Shown here: positions 1 to 8,274 of the stretch, in pieces
Layout: every line of letters starts with the position of its first letter
Numbering within the stretch: the stretch's first letter is position 1
From: Lachnospiraceae bacterium
GTDB taxonomy: Bacteria; Bacillota_A; Clostridia; Lachnospirales; Lachnospiraceae
Direction: 5' to 3'
Length of the DNA: 36,724 nucleotides
Assembly (NCBI GenBank): GCA_009911175.1
Contig: QXWX01000070.1
Location: 1 to 36,724 of the forward strand
Translations under genes and position numbers: made by a program
The notes under the pieces: generated by a model
What the model saw: only the letters and a program-made list of their open reading frames with translations
What the model was told of the DNA's origin: nothing
Database searches by the model: none

Positions 1-83
1 ATGAAAATGCGACTTCGGATTAGCAACCGTACAGGTAGAATTTTTGTATTGTGCTTTTCCGGTTTATCCGGGTTAGGGTGTAA

Positions 84-2426
84 TCAGAATAAACCGTCTA
101 AAGATTCGCTGCCATCGGGTACAGGCGGCCGGGATTCCTGCGTCTGGGAAGGAGACGGCATTTGTGGCGCTGCACCGCGTCTGGTTTCGGAAGAATGAAA
201 ATCATAACAACGGTATTCAGAAATAAGTTCTCTCCCTGAAAATGCAGCACAGCTGTTTTCGGCTAAGGATGAGGCAGGGCTGGCAGAAGAGGCAGGATCG
301 GTATATGGCCTGAAAATTTTAGCAGAGAAAGCCTCTCTTTTTTCTGGAGACCAGTCTCCGGACTTTAAAAATTCGACTCTTGCATGCAATGGCGGGAGCG
401 GACGGCCATTCTTGGTGGTAAAAAGAGTGATTTCCTGAAAATCCTTCATACGGATATCTGTCTCCTCCACCAGATTTTTCTGCGTACATGTCTCTCTTGA
501 AGAATAAGAGAGAGAAGGCGAATCATCTGACAGGGCTGTCTCAGAAACGGTTGACTGTTCCTCCACCTCATCATGGATTCCTGCCATTGCAGAAAATACT
601 TCCATATCTGACAGTGAAGAACGTCCGAATACAAAAATATGGGCGCAGCCTAAGATTACGCCTTTCAGATACTTTGTGATTTCGTTTTTCTCAAACTGAT
701 CTAAAGTCTGGATTGCACAGAACATGGCTACCCGGAATTTCCTGAATAAGGAGAAATTTTTCTCCAGAGAACTGTGGATCAGCACAGGAAGCTCGTCAAC
801 ATAGAAGAAGTGCGGAATCCTTGTTTTTTCTGTTCCTGGACGGGACAATACCGCATTGTTGAATGAGAGCAGGAAAAACAGGCCGAATGCAATCGCGTTG
901 CTGTCACCGGAGGCAAGGTCGTAATTGCAGACTGTAATCTCCCCGTTTTCAAGAATCTGGTCAAAGTCAATGGAGGCTTGCGCACAGTAGACGTCTTTGC
1001 TTTCTGGCATCAGTAAAAACTCATTGATGATATTCCTGGTACCACGGCTCTGATCCTCCATCTTTGGACGGCCTTTCCCAAGGAGGTCCTCCCGGATATA
1101 TTGGGAGATAAAGGAATAACGCTTCTGCTCCCTGTCAAGCTCGTCCAGTTTGCTCACATAAGGCGGCAGGAGGTCGAAGTTGTTAATGAGCAGCTGCAGG
1201 TCAGCAGGGGTGGCCTGGCGTTTGTAAAGGACAGGAACCGTGTTCATGACAAGAATGGCTAGGTTTGCAAGCATCTGCCTGTTGAGTCCGGTGAAATAGG
1301 AATCTGCCTTCCCCTTCAGATCGGTAATTACCTGCATGACATCTGAAAAGATGACCGCTTTTTTAACAATAGCCTGATGGAGTGCATTGCCGCTTAGAGA
1401 AGGTGATATAAAAAATGGGTTCATGCCAGTCCAGTTTGGCTTGAGTGTTCCTTCAAAGGTGTGTGTTGCGTCAATTCTGTGATAGGGAATGCCGCGTGCC
1501 TCACACAGCCTGCATACGTCATCTGTCAGAGAATCCTCCGGTGCCAGAACCGTAATTCCGCAGACCGGATACTGCATGCGGATAGATTCGGGAGAGGCGT
1601 AAGTGGCGGCAGTTTCGGTGCAGCTGTCCGGCATTGCTTCTTTGGCAGGACGAAAATCGGACAGGGAAAAATATGAGAAAGAGCCGGTATAGGTATATAG
1701 GCCGTCCTGCACAAGCTTGTGCATAGCCTTTATCTGTTCCTGCTCTGCCTGACAACGCATATCCAGATCGTCACGGATTGCGGGCAGAATCGTGGAAGAC
1801 GTTTTCCCGGTTCCACTGGTTCCGTCTACCAATGTATGCAGAAAACGGTCTGTTTCTGATATGGTAATACGTTTCCCGCTGCGGATGTCCCTGGCGATAG
1901 ACAAAGGATACTGGATCCTTCTTTTTTGCTTTCCGGTTTGCAGATAATAGGTCAGCTTAAAGGAAAGAATAACACTGCGGCTTTTTGCGTCCCTGGCTGG
2001 GCGGAGGAAAGACTTCATCAGTATATAAAAAAGCGGCAGGAGAGGGAGCTCTGTAATCAGGCGGGCAAGAAAAAGAACCATACCCTTTGTAAAGATTTCG
2101 TCTGTCTCAATCGCAAGAACAGAGGGAAGGAATAACTTTGATAAAAGCTGAAATACAACTGTAATGATTATGAGTGTTTCGTAATACAGGGTTGCAATAT
2201 AGGCGGCAAGCTTAAAACGGTGATAGTTAAACGCTTCTGAGACGGTAGATAAGAGCCAGAGAAGTATCGGAAGCGTCATAGCGCAAAAACGATAAACAAA
2301 GCCGCAAGGGAGCAGTGAATAGTCGATTCGGTACAGTGCAAAGATAAACCGAAGGCTGTACGCAAGCAGATGGCAGAGGAACAGACCATAGGCAACTGCA
2401 GGAAAAGAACGGTTTGTTTTATTCAT
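84..2426 (-). CDS. Type IV coupling protein (VirD4/TraG-like conjugation ATPase)
   Basis: Predicted inner-membrane ATPase that brings the relaxase-DNA complex to a conjugative type IV secretion channel. The 780-aa protein has about four N-terminal hydrophobic segments (roughly residues 11-31, 43-64, 72-98, 114-140), then a P-loop GTSGTGKTS (202-210). A Walker B strand FFYVDELP lies near 540-547 and a downstream AIQTLDQF motif near 571, an order typical of TraG/TraD proteins with a C-terminal TraM-recognition region. The tail after about 640 is Ser/Pro-rich and low in complexity. The start codon overlaps the upstream gene's stop by one base (TAATG), so the two are translationally coupled. No relaxase is visible in the window; it may lie to the left of base 1. 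The family call is firm, the exact element type is not. Confidence 0.88.
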   Translation of the reverse strand: MNKTNRSFPAVAYGLFLCHLLAYSLRFIFALYRIDYSLLPCGFVYRFCAMTLPILLWLLSTVSEAFNYHRFKLAAYIATLYYETLIIITVVFQLLSKLFLPSVLAIETDEIFTKGMVLFLARLITELPLLPLFYILMKSFLRPARDAKSRSVILSFKLTYYLQTGKQKRRIQYPLSIARDIRSGKRITISETDRFLHTLVDGTSGTGKTSSTILPAIRDDLDMRCQAEQEQIKAMHKLVQDGLYTYTGSFSYFSLSDFRPAKEAMPDSCTETAATYASPESIRMQYPVCGITVLAPEDSLTDDVCRLCEARGIPYHRIDATHTFEGTLKPNWTGMNPFFISPSLSGNALHQAIVKKAVIFSDVMQVITDLKGKADSYFTGLNRQMLANLAILVMNTVPVLYKRQATPADLQLLINNFDLLPPYVSKLDELDREQKRYSFISQYIREDLLGKGRPKMEDQSRGTRNIINEFLLMPESKDVYCAQASIDFDQILENGEITVCNYDLASGDSNAIAFGLFFLLSFNNAVLSRPGTEKTRIPHFFYVDELPVLIHSSLEKNFSLFRKFRVAMFCAIQTLDQFEKNEITKYLKGVILGCAHIFVFGRSSLSDMEVFSAMAGIHDEVEEQSTVSETALSDDSPSLSYSSRETCTQKNLVEETDIRMKDFQEITLFTTKNGRPLPPLHARVEFLKSGDWSPEKREAFSAKIFRPYTDPASSASPASSLAENSCAAFSGRELISEYRCYDFHSSETRRGAAPQMPSPSQTQESRPPVPDGSESLDGLF

Positions 2427-3985
2427 TAACAGGTCTCCTTTCTGGTGACGATCCGGAGCTGGCCGTCAAATTCGTCACATTCAAAAATAACGGGAAGCTT
2501 GCTGCCGTCAGCCAGAAAAATAGCTGGCGGCGGGTTAAGATGAAGAGGGCGGCTGCAGTCAATCATCAGTACAGTAGTGTTTTTGCCAGGTGTTTTGCAG
2601 AGGGATTCTATATCTGTAAGATTCTGGACGGATGAAAATAAAAGCAGGAAAACCGGTGTTTTGGCATCGGTCCCGGACTGGAAAAATTTCTGAATACGGA
2701 TACGGGAGCTTAAATCTATAGTAAGATGTTCACACGCTATATAGCCGTATTTTTTATGGCAGAATCCTTGGAAGAAACGGAGCTCTGTCTGATCCTGGCG
2801 TATGATTCGCAGTGGGTGCTGATATTCCCAGCCATCTGTATTCAGCCCGTTAAATAAGAGGCATTTCAGGAGCTGCTCTGGAAAATCATATTCATAGGGC
2901 ATAATATACGGCTGGTAAAGAGGGAGCCTGTGATTGGGAACGGTGAAAATCGGATTTCCATTTAAAGCGTGGGACACAAGCGAAGGATGTTCGCTGTAAA
3001 CACGCCGGAAATGTGAATGCACCCGTTTTTGAAACAGTTCATCCATATCCAAATCCTGCATATCAGAATAACTGGTATCATCAAGATACATTTTCTTCAG
3101 GGTATATACATCTGCGAGGCTGTCCATTTCCGGATGGCGGCTGTGCAGGCTTTGGAAGACTTGGATTTCATTCGCCGAGATCGTTCTTTTCAGCGCAGAA
3201 CATTCCAATACCTGGAGGAACTGCCGGTAATCCAGCGGTACTTTGCAGTCTTCCTCAAAGATAGACCATATTTTCGTAAAATGCAGGAGAACACGGTACA
3301 GGGAGAAGGAAGGTTTTGCAGTGAGGGAGCGTTTGTGTGGAAAAGCAAGACAGAAGATCAGGATGTTTCCGGTCTCGTTTTCTCTGAGGATGCCCGCCTG
3401 CCGGTAATGCTGCAGTTTCTGAAGAATGACATTTTCGGATTGTGTATTGTTATCCTGTTCAATATAGTATTTTGTGTGTGGAGTAATGAGGATTCCGTCA
3501 CACCTTGGCTCGGCTTCTTTTCCGGGGGATGCCAAGGGCTTAAGTGGGTATTCTAAAATCCATGGTACTGGATGGCTTTTTGGGGAACCGATATAAACAA
3601 AATAAAAATCGTTTGCCCGGATTCGGTGGTATATCTGCTGTGTGCCTGCCGGTAAGCGTTTTTCCAGGCTTATCTGCAGGTATTCCAGAAGAATAGGAGG
3701 AAAAAGCGATTTCAGTATGGAGCGTCCTTTTGGGGTAAGGAAATAATATTTATTTTGATGTTGGTTTGGCAGTTTTCTTGACTGGATAAGCCCGTCTTTT
3801 TCCAACGTCTTGAGAGAAAGCCTTCCGGCGGTCTCTGTTTTTCCATGAAGATTGCAGAGGGCAAGTTGTCTGTAGGTAATCAGGCCGGTCTGTGACAGCA
3901 GGAACAGGTCTGCCTGTTTCTTTTGCAAAGAAAAAAGCCCGGCGCTTTCGCACAGGCTTTTTTCAAAATATGTCTTTATCTGCAT
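2426..3985 (-). CDS. Replication-relaxation family protein (winged-helix, conjugative element)
   Basis: A 519-aa protein whose N-terminal 95 residues look like a winged helix-turn-helix: TGLITYRQLALCNL leads into a basic wing ending KYYFLTPKGRSIL. This layout is characteristic of replication-relaxation (MobC-like) proteins found next to VirD4 coupling proteins in Firmicute integrative elements. These are thought to act with the relaxase or replication initiator at the transfer origin. The rest has no motif I recognise. The reading frame stays open upstream to 4150, but ATG 3985 is preferred because AAAGGAGAAAAC directly precedes it and the upstream extension is hydrophobic and atypical. It is co-oriented and coupled with the coupling protein and diverges from the ribbon-helix-helix gene at 4264. 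The role is inferred from context and family. Confidence 0.7.
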   Translation of the reverse strand: MQIKTYFEKSLCESAGLFSLQKKQADLFLLSQTGLITYRQLALCNLHGKTETAGRLSLKTLEKDGLIQSRKLPNQHQNKYYFLTPKGRSILKSLFPPILLEYLQISLEKRLPAGTQQIYHRIRANDFYFVYIGSPKSHPVPWILEYPLKPLASPGKEAEPRCDGILITPHTKYYIEQDNNTQSENVILQKLQHYRQAGILRENETGNILIFCLAFPHKRSLTAKPSFSLYRVLLHFTKIWSIFEEDCKVPLDYRQFLQVLECSALKRTISANEIQVFQSLHSRHPEMDSLADVYTLKKMYLDDTSYSDMQDLDMDELFQKRVHSHFRRVYSEHPSLVSHALNGNPIFTVPNHRLPLYQPYIMPYEYDFPEQLLKCLLFNGLNTDGWEYQHPLRIIRQDQTELRFFQGFCHKKYGYIACEHLTIDLSSRIRIQKFFQSGTDAKTPVFLLLFSSVQNLTDIESLCKTPGKNTTVLMIDCSRPLHLNPPPAIFLADGSKLPVIFECDEFDGQLRIVTRKETC

Positions 3986-4140
3986 GTTTTCTCCTTTCGT
4001 TTGATAATGGTTTCGTGTAGAATCAAGAGACCTGTCTCCAGGAATTGCTAAACGAATGTTTCCGAAAGGAAATAAACTGAAAAAGTATCTTAAGTATAAC
4101 AGTAAAAGTTGAGGCAGGCAAGTTTTATAAAGAAATAATT

Positions 4141-4174
4141 TGTAATACATTGTATTACAATGTAGTGTATTACA
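4141..4174. promoter_or_regulatory. Repeated palindromic half-sites, probable operator
   Basis: TGTAATACA (4141-4149) and TGTATTACA (4151-4159) form a perfect 19-bp palindrome around one central T. An identical third copy of TGTATTACA sits at 4166-4174, with its start 15 bp after the second. The array lies between the divergent genes at 3985 and 4264, immediately upstream of a TATAAT box at 4181-4186. Ribbon-helix-helix proteins commonly bind tandem short palindromes in their own promoters, so the 4264 product is the obvious candidate binder. Binding is inferred; the repeats are seen directly. Confidence 0.6.
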
Positions 4175-4180
4175 TTTATT

Positions 4181-4186
4181 TATAAT
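4181..4186 (+). promoter_or_regulatory. Probable -10 box for the ribbon-helix-helix gene
   Basis: A perfect TATAAT lies about 80 bp before the start at 4264. No good -35 is seen at 16-18 bp spacing (CAATGT at 17), and the would-be -35 region is covered by the half-site array. This fits a promoter under operator control. Confidence 0.4.
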
Positions 4187-4263
4187 AGATTATTATCAAG
4201 GTTGTATTAATAGAATTCACGTGTTACAATCAGATGAAAGAGAAAATAACGGAGGAAAGTAAC

Positions 4264-5145
4264 ATGGCTGAGACAAAACCCAAATCGTATCGGATCGATG
4301 AAGAGACCGCCGAGCGGATACGGCAGATTACAGAGGAGATCGGGGAAGGGCAGCAGGCGGCGTTTGCCCGGATGATAGAGGCATATTCACTCCAGAAGGC
4401 AAAGGTGGTACTGGTAGATGACAGGGAGAATCTGGAGCAATTTGAGAATTATGGCAGTATCTTAAACCGGATGTATATGGATGCGGTGGAAGGAAAGCAT
4501 AATATGAAAGAAACTGTCCGGGCGGAGTATGAGCTTTTGCTCCGGTCAAAAGACGAGACGATTTCAGACCTGCAGATAAAGAACCGGACGATGGCAGAAT
4601 TAAAGGATGAAAATTATAAGAGGATCTCTGCGCTGCAAAAAGAAAATGAAGAGCTTGTTGAAAAAATCCATGCACAGGATGCAAAGATTATGGAACAGCA
4701 GGAAGATTTTCGTAGCAAACTGGCTGATAAAGATGCCTTAAACCGGAATTTGAGCGAGTCATGCAGTGATTTGCGCAATAAAATTGCCAGTATGGAATCG
4801 GCCGTTCAGAAGACAGAAAGTATTCTGGCAGAGAAAGAGGAGCTTGCAGACTCCAATACAGAGCTTCAGAAACGCATTGAAAATCTGGAACGGCTGCAGA
4901 AGGAGGCAGAGTTGGAGAAGAAGCGTGCGCTCATGGAGCAGGAAGAAGCGCACAAAAAGGCAGTCGCCGAGATGGAAAGCAGACTGGCAGAGTCAGTCCT
5001 GTCGGGTGAAAGGGAACAGCTTAAGTTAAAACAGCAGCATTCGCAGGAAATCGAAAAATTAAAAGAAAAAATGCAGGAGAAGGTAGATTCCTACCAGAAT
5101 AAATATATGGAATTATTGGAGAAGCTTGGAAGTGAAAGTATATAG
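4264..5145 (+). CDS. Ribbon-helix-helix N-terminus plus long coiled coil
   Basis: The 293-aa protein starts with a short strand and two helices (KSYRIDEETAERIRQI, then QQAAFARMIEAYS) resembling a CopG/Arc-type ribbon-helix-helix DNA-binding fold over residues 7-45. From about residue 85 to the end it is almost continuous charged heptad coiled coil rich in Glu, Lys and Gln. Proteins of this shape accompany conjugative-element transfer or partition genes and may organise DNA at oriT or act as an autorepressor. ATG 4264 is chosen over the upstream in-frame ATG 4234 because AACGGAGGAAAGTAAC directly precedes it. It is divergent from the replication-relaxation gene and shares the repeat-rich region with it. 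DNA binding is a structural inference. Confidence 0.65.
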   Translation: MAETKPKSYRIDEETAERIRQITEEIGEGQQAAFARMIEAYSLQKAKVVLVDDRENLEQFENYGSILNRMYMDAVEGKHNMKETVRAEYELLLRSKDETISDLQIKNRTMAELKDENYKRISALQKENEELVEKIHAQDAKIMEQQEDFRSKLADKDALNRNLSESCSDLRNKIASMESAVQKTESILAEKEELADSNTELQKRIENLERLQKEAELEKKRALMEQEEAHKKAVAEMESRLAESVLSGEREQLKLKQQHSQEIEKLKEKMQEKVDSYQNKYMELLEKLGSESI

Positions 5146-5192
5146 ATAAGGGAACAGCCCTCTGATGTTCAGTAAGGAATTATAGGGGAATT

Positions 5193-5942
5193 ATGTATAA
5201 TATTATAATTTGTGATGATGATCGAGCGTTTGTTGATTATATAAAAGGAGTTATGGCAAAAAGCGGAATGGATAAGGGAGAGATTCTGTTTAGCGAGTAT
5301 TATTCAGGTGAAGAGCTTTTGCAGGGAATCCGGAACAGAAAGAGGTGCGATCTGCTGATTCTGGACATGCAGATGGAGGGGCTTGACGGACATGAAACGG
5401 CGGCAAGGTTTCGGGAGGTCTTTCCCAAGAGTATCCTTGTATTCTGCTCAGGTGTACACATGCCCACGGATGAGTCGTTTAAAGCGACACCGTTTCGTTA
5501 TCTGCTTAAAAGTTATTCTGAGGAACGGATGATTTCAGAGATGTGTGCAGTGGTCAGGCAGATTAAGGAGAATCAGAATGTTCCCTGTATTGTTGGGAAT
5601 TATTACCATAACAGCGTAGCCCTCGTTCCGGATGATATATTATATATTGAGAATACAAAACATGGGAGCAGGATTCATGTGGGCAGGGAACAGATAGAGT
5701 ATTCTTTTGAACATAAGCTGACTACAAGGCAGAAGCTTGGGGAACTGTATGAGATTCTGCACCCCTTTGGGTTTGCATACGCACATAACAGTTATATTGT
5801 CAATCTGAGGTATGTGGTCAAGATGTGCTCGGACGGGGAGATGAAATTAAAGGATGGCACGATTCTGACGATTTCCCGCTCCAGGCTAAAGGAATTCCGG
5901 AGTTATTTTGCAGAATGGGTCAGCCGCAAATATATGGAGTGA
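5193..5942 (+). CDS. LytTR-family response regulator (AgrA-like)
   Basis: A 249-aa cytoplasmic transcription regulator. The N-terminal CheY-like receiver has the acidic pocket ICDDD (7-10 region), the phosphoacceptor Asp58 in LLILDMQMEGLDG, and a conserved Lys in RYLLKS. The C-terminal third (about 135-245) matches a LytTR DNA-binding domain: ILYIENTKHGSRIHV, then a segment around FAYAHNSYIVNLRYV, ending ISRSRLKEF. AGGGGAATT precedes the start. The gene is followed four bases later by the kinase with which it should form a phosphorelay. The gap from the ribbon-helix-helix gene is only 47 bp, so read-through from that unit is possible. No agrB or agrD is present, so the regulated genes and signal are unknown. 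Confidence 0.88.
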   Translation: MYNIIICDDDRAFVDYIKGVMAKSGMDKGEILFSEYYSGEELLQGIRNRKRCDLLILDMQMEGLDGHETAARFREVFPKSILVFCSGVHMPTDESFKATPFRYLLKSYSEERMISEMCAVVRQIKENQNVPCIVGNYYHNSVALVPDDILYIENTKHGSRIHVGREQIEYSFEHKLTTRQKLGELYEILHPFGFAYAHNSYIVNLRYVVKMCSDGEMKLKDGTILTISRSRLKEFRSYFAEWVSRKYME

Positions 5943-5946
5943 TGCT

Positions 5947-7260
5947 ATGAATAGTATGAACTTTATTGATAAATATATATTACTGGTGTACTGTATCGTG
6001 GAGATATATCTTGTCTATACATTTTTTGAATGTTTTTTTGAAAAGAAGTCCTGGGCGCTGGAACCTAAGAAGCTTTATCTTACGAATGCAGGGGCGGTGT
6101 TCAGCCTGTATGCGGTGAATCTGGTGGGGAAACGGGAGCTGAACCTTGTCATGTTCATAGTCATAAGCTTTGCCTTTGTGATGGTTTTATTTGAAGGAAA
6201 GACGGGGAGCAGGGTTTTGTGCTACGTAGTCGCATATTCCATTATATTCGCGAGTGAGTGTCTGTTTGCAATTATCTTCAACCAGACGAATGAGAAGAAT
6301 ATGCTGATGTCAGGGGTTCATCTGGAGATCCTGTCCCTGAAACTTTTAACCTATATTATGTTTGTACTGGTAGAACAGTTTATCGGGACATCAAAGAGGA
6401 AGATGGATAATCATATCTTTTTGGAATATCTGTGCCTGCCGGTGGCCGGTTTTGGTATCATGGCAGGAATTTTCTATTCGGGTTTTGATTTTGGTACGAA
6501 TGTCTATGTGAAGGTACTGATCACCGTTTGCTTCAGCCTTCTGCTGATCGGGAATATCCTTGTGTTCTATGCATTTAACAGATATTCGGAAGAAATGTAC
6601 CAAAATGCGGAAAATCAGATTCTCATTACAAAACAGCAGGCAGATTTAAAATATTATACGCAGATGGACGAAGTGCAGGGAAGCCATAATGAGTTCGTCC
6701 ATAATATGAACCATTACCTGTCTATGTTTCATAATTTTGCAAGGCAGGGCGACTGTAAAAGTATTATGAAGGCAGTGGAGGAGATGAACGGGCATATAGA
6801 GGACAGTGGGACGGAAATATTCTGCAGCCATCATGTACTGAACATGATATTATCCGAGAAAAAAGGACGGGCGGAAAAGAACCAGGTTGAATTTGATGCT
6901 TATGTGGAGCCGGGAGTAAGATTAGAGATGGTTTCCGATATTGATCTGGTCGCAATACTGGGAAATCTGCTAGACAATGCGCTGCGTGCCGCCGGAGAAT
7001 GTCGGGGACAGAAATATGTGAAGGTACGTATTTTTATGCAGGATGTCGGAGGGTTTTGTGTATTCAGGATTATAAATGGATATTCAGGGGAGATTGCCGT
7101 GCAGGGGGATACGCTCCTGTCAACCAAAAAAGAAAAAGGTCTGCATGGCCTGGGGATTGGCAGCGTAAATAAGATGGCGGAAAAGTATGGGGGTTATCTC
7201 TCTTGTAAAGTAGAAAAAGATGTATTTACAGCAGTACTGTTATTGTCAACACAGGATTAG
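5947..7260 (+). CDS. GHKL-type sensor histidine kinase (AgrC-like)
   Basis: A 437-aa membrane kinase. Residues 8-210 contain about six hydrophobic segments, as in AgrC/ComD sensors of peptide signals. The dimerisation helix carries FVHNMNHYL, with His252 as the likely phosphorylated residue. The GHKL ATPase domain shows the N box DLVAILGNLLDNAL and the glycine box GLHGLGIGSVNKM. The reading frame is open from 5908, but ATG 5947 is preferred because GGAG (5936-5939) sits seven bases upstream and the alternative overlaps the regulator. It pairs with the LytTR regulator immediately upstream. No cognate signal-peptide gene could be identified. Confidence 0.88.
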   Translation: MNSMNFIDKYILLVYCIVEIYLVYTFFECFFEKKSWALEPKKLYLTNAGAVFSLYAVNLVGKRELNLVMFIVISFAFVMVLFEGKTGSRVLCYVVAYSIIFASECLFAIIFNQTNEKNMLMSGVHLEILSLKLLTYIMFVLVEQFIGTSKRKMDNHIFLEYLCLPVAGFGIMAGIFYSGFDFGTNVYVKVLITVCFSLLLIGNILVFYAFNRYSEEMYQNAENQILITKQQADLKYYTQMDEVQGSHNEFVHNMNHYLSMFHNFARQGDCKSIMKAVEEMNGHIEDSGTEIFCSHHVLNMILSEKKGRAEKNQVEFDAYVEPGVRLEMVSDIDLVAILGNLLDNALRAAGECRGQKYVKVRIFMQDVGGFCVFRIINGYSGEIAVQGDTLLSTKKEKGLHGLGIGSVNKMAEKYGGYLSCKVEKDVFTAVLLLSTQD

Positions 7261-7285
7261 AAGTAGAAAAATAGAATGCCTGATA

Positions 7286-7353
7286 GCAGGAGATCCTTTA
7301 ACTGCAAATATGGCACCTCATTCTGCAAAAATGGACAACCTTGTTGCAGGAGA
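7286..7353. repeat. Short tandem-like repeat with hairpin
   Basis: GCAGGAGA occurs at 7286 and again 60 bp later at 7346. Between them are two related segments beginning CTGCAAAtATGG (7302) and CTGCAAAaATGG (7323). The second unit is bounded by CTGCAA and TTGCAG, which could pair as a six-base stem. It fills most of the gap after the GHKL kinase gene. It may be a copy of a dispersed intergenic palindromic repeat, but one copy in one window cannot show that. Confidence 0.35.
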
Positions 7354-7458
7354 AAGGTAGGGTTGATAAACTTATATTGCGTTTCTGGGGCTTAAAACCA
7401 GTGCCGGCAAGGCACAGGCATAGCAAAGGGAGATGTAAGGCAAAGAAAGAGAGATGAT

Positions 7459-8229
7459 ATGGAGTGGGATGAAAAGTTACAGAGAATAATCAGTTGTATT
7501 GAGAGTAGCCTGGATTATGAAGAGAGGGCTATAGATGAAAAGGAAATTGAAGAGATTGCCGGTTGTTCTTATGCTTTTTTCCAAAAGGTATTCTCTTATA
7601 TAAACGGAATCAGCCTGTCCGAATATATCCGGCTGCGTAAGCTTACATTTGCCGGATATGATTTAAAAGGCAGCTGCATTAGGATTGCAGAAGTAAGCAA
7701 TAGATACGGATATGAATCACCTACCTCTTTTACTAAGGCGTTCCGCAGGTTTCATGGCGTTTCACCGAGAGAGGCAAGGAAGCATGAAACAAGGTTGCAG
7801 ATTTATCCCCAAATGGAGAAGATACGAAAACAGCAGTATTCCTGGAATATTCAGACAAAAGAAGAGATCTGGCCGGCAGGGGTCTCTGATAATAAAGATG
7901 AATGGCAGCATTCAGTTATGATTGTATTGTCACAGCAGCTGGAAAGTGATTTCAAAGGAGGCATTTCGCTGGGTGAAGTCCGTCCATCCATAAGGCATGA
8001 ATTACGGAATGTTTCTGAATATAAATTATCAGGACATACTTGGGCGATTATAGAGTGCAGGGGTGAGGTACCGCATGCAATACAAAATGGATGGAAATAT
8101 TTAAAAGGGGAAAGGCTGCCCAGACATTCATTCCAATATGGGGAATGTCCGGCGGTGGAATGGTATGGTGAAGGGAATCCAAAGGATAAGGATTATGTAA
8201 GCCAGATATGGATTCCTATCATTATATGA
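7459..8229 (+). CDS. AraC-family regulator with GyrI-like effector domain
   Basis: A 256-aa transcription factor. The N-terminal 110 residues hold two helix-turn-helix motifs of the AraC/XylS type. The second ends with the signature YGYESPTSFTKAFRRFHGVSP, followed by the usual PREARK junction. Residues 115-256 resemble the GyrI-like/AraC effector-binding domain (WAIIECRGEVP, ending VSQIWIPI) found in regulators of drug or small-molecule responses. The gene sits 45 bp before an ABC exporter operon in the same direction, so it probably controls that exporter. The ribosome site is weak (AAAGAGAGATGAT). The effector molecule is unknown. Confidence 0.88.
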   Translation: MEWDEKLQRIISCIESSLDYEERAIDEKEIEEIAGCSYAFFQKVFSYINGISLSEYIRLRKLTFAGYDLKGSCIRIAEVSNRYGYESPTSFTKAFRRFHGVSPREARKHETRLQIYPQMEKIRKQQYSWNIQTKEEIWPAGVSDNKDEWQHSVMIVLSQQLESDFKGGISLGEVRPSIRHELRNVSEYKLSGHTWAIIECRGEVPHAIQNGWKYLKGERLPRHSFQYGECPAVEWYGEGNPKDKDYVSQIWIPIII

Positions 8230-8274
8230 AAGATAAGGAAAAGCCCAGTCGTTTCTGGATACGGAGGACAGATC

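Noticed and set aside
1..198. Plus-strand 65-codon frame at the window start, resembling a lipoprotein signal (SGLSGLGC)
   Set aside because: It overlaps the end of the coupling-protein gene on the other strand, has no ribosome site in the window and no coherent downstream domain.
3017..3556. 179-codon plus-strand frame
   Set aside because: It lies wholly inside the replication-relaxation gene on the minus strand and reads as an antisense shadow.
5193..7260. Complete Agr quorum-sensing locus
   Set aside because: Only the AgrA- and AgrC-like genes are present; no AgrB protease or convincing AgrD precursor was found on either side.
7286..7353. Possible CRISPR-like repeat
   Set aside because: Only two imperfect units with no regular spacers and no cas genes nearby.
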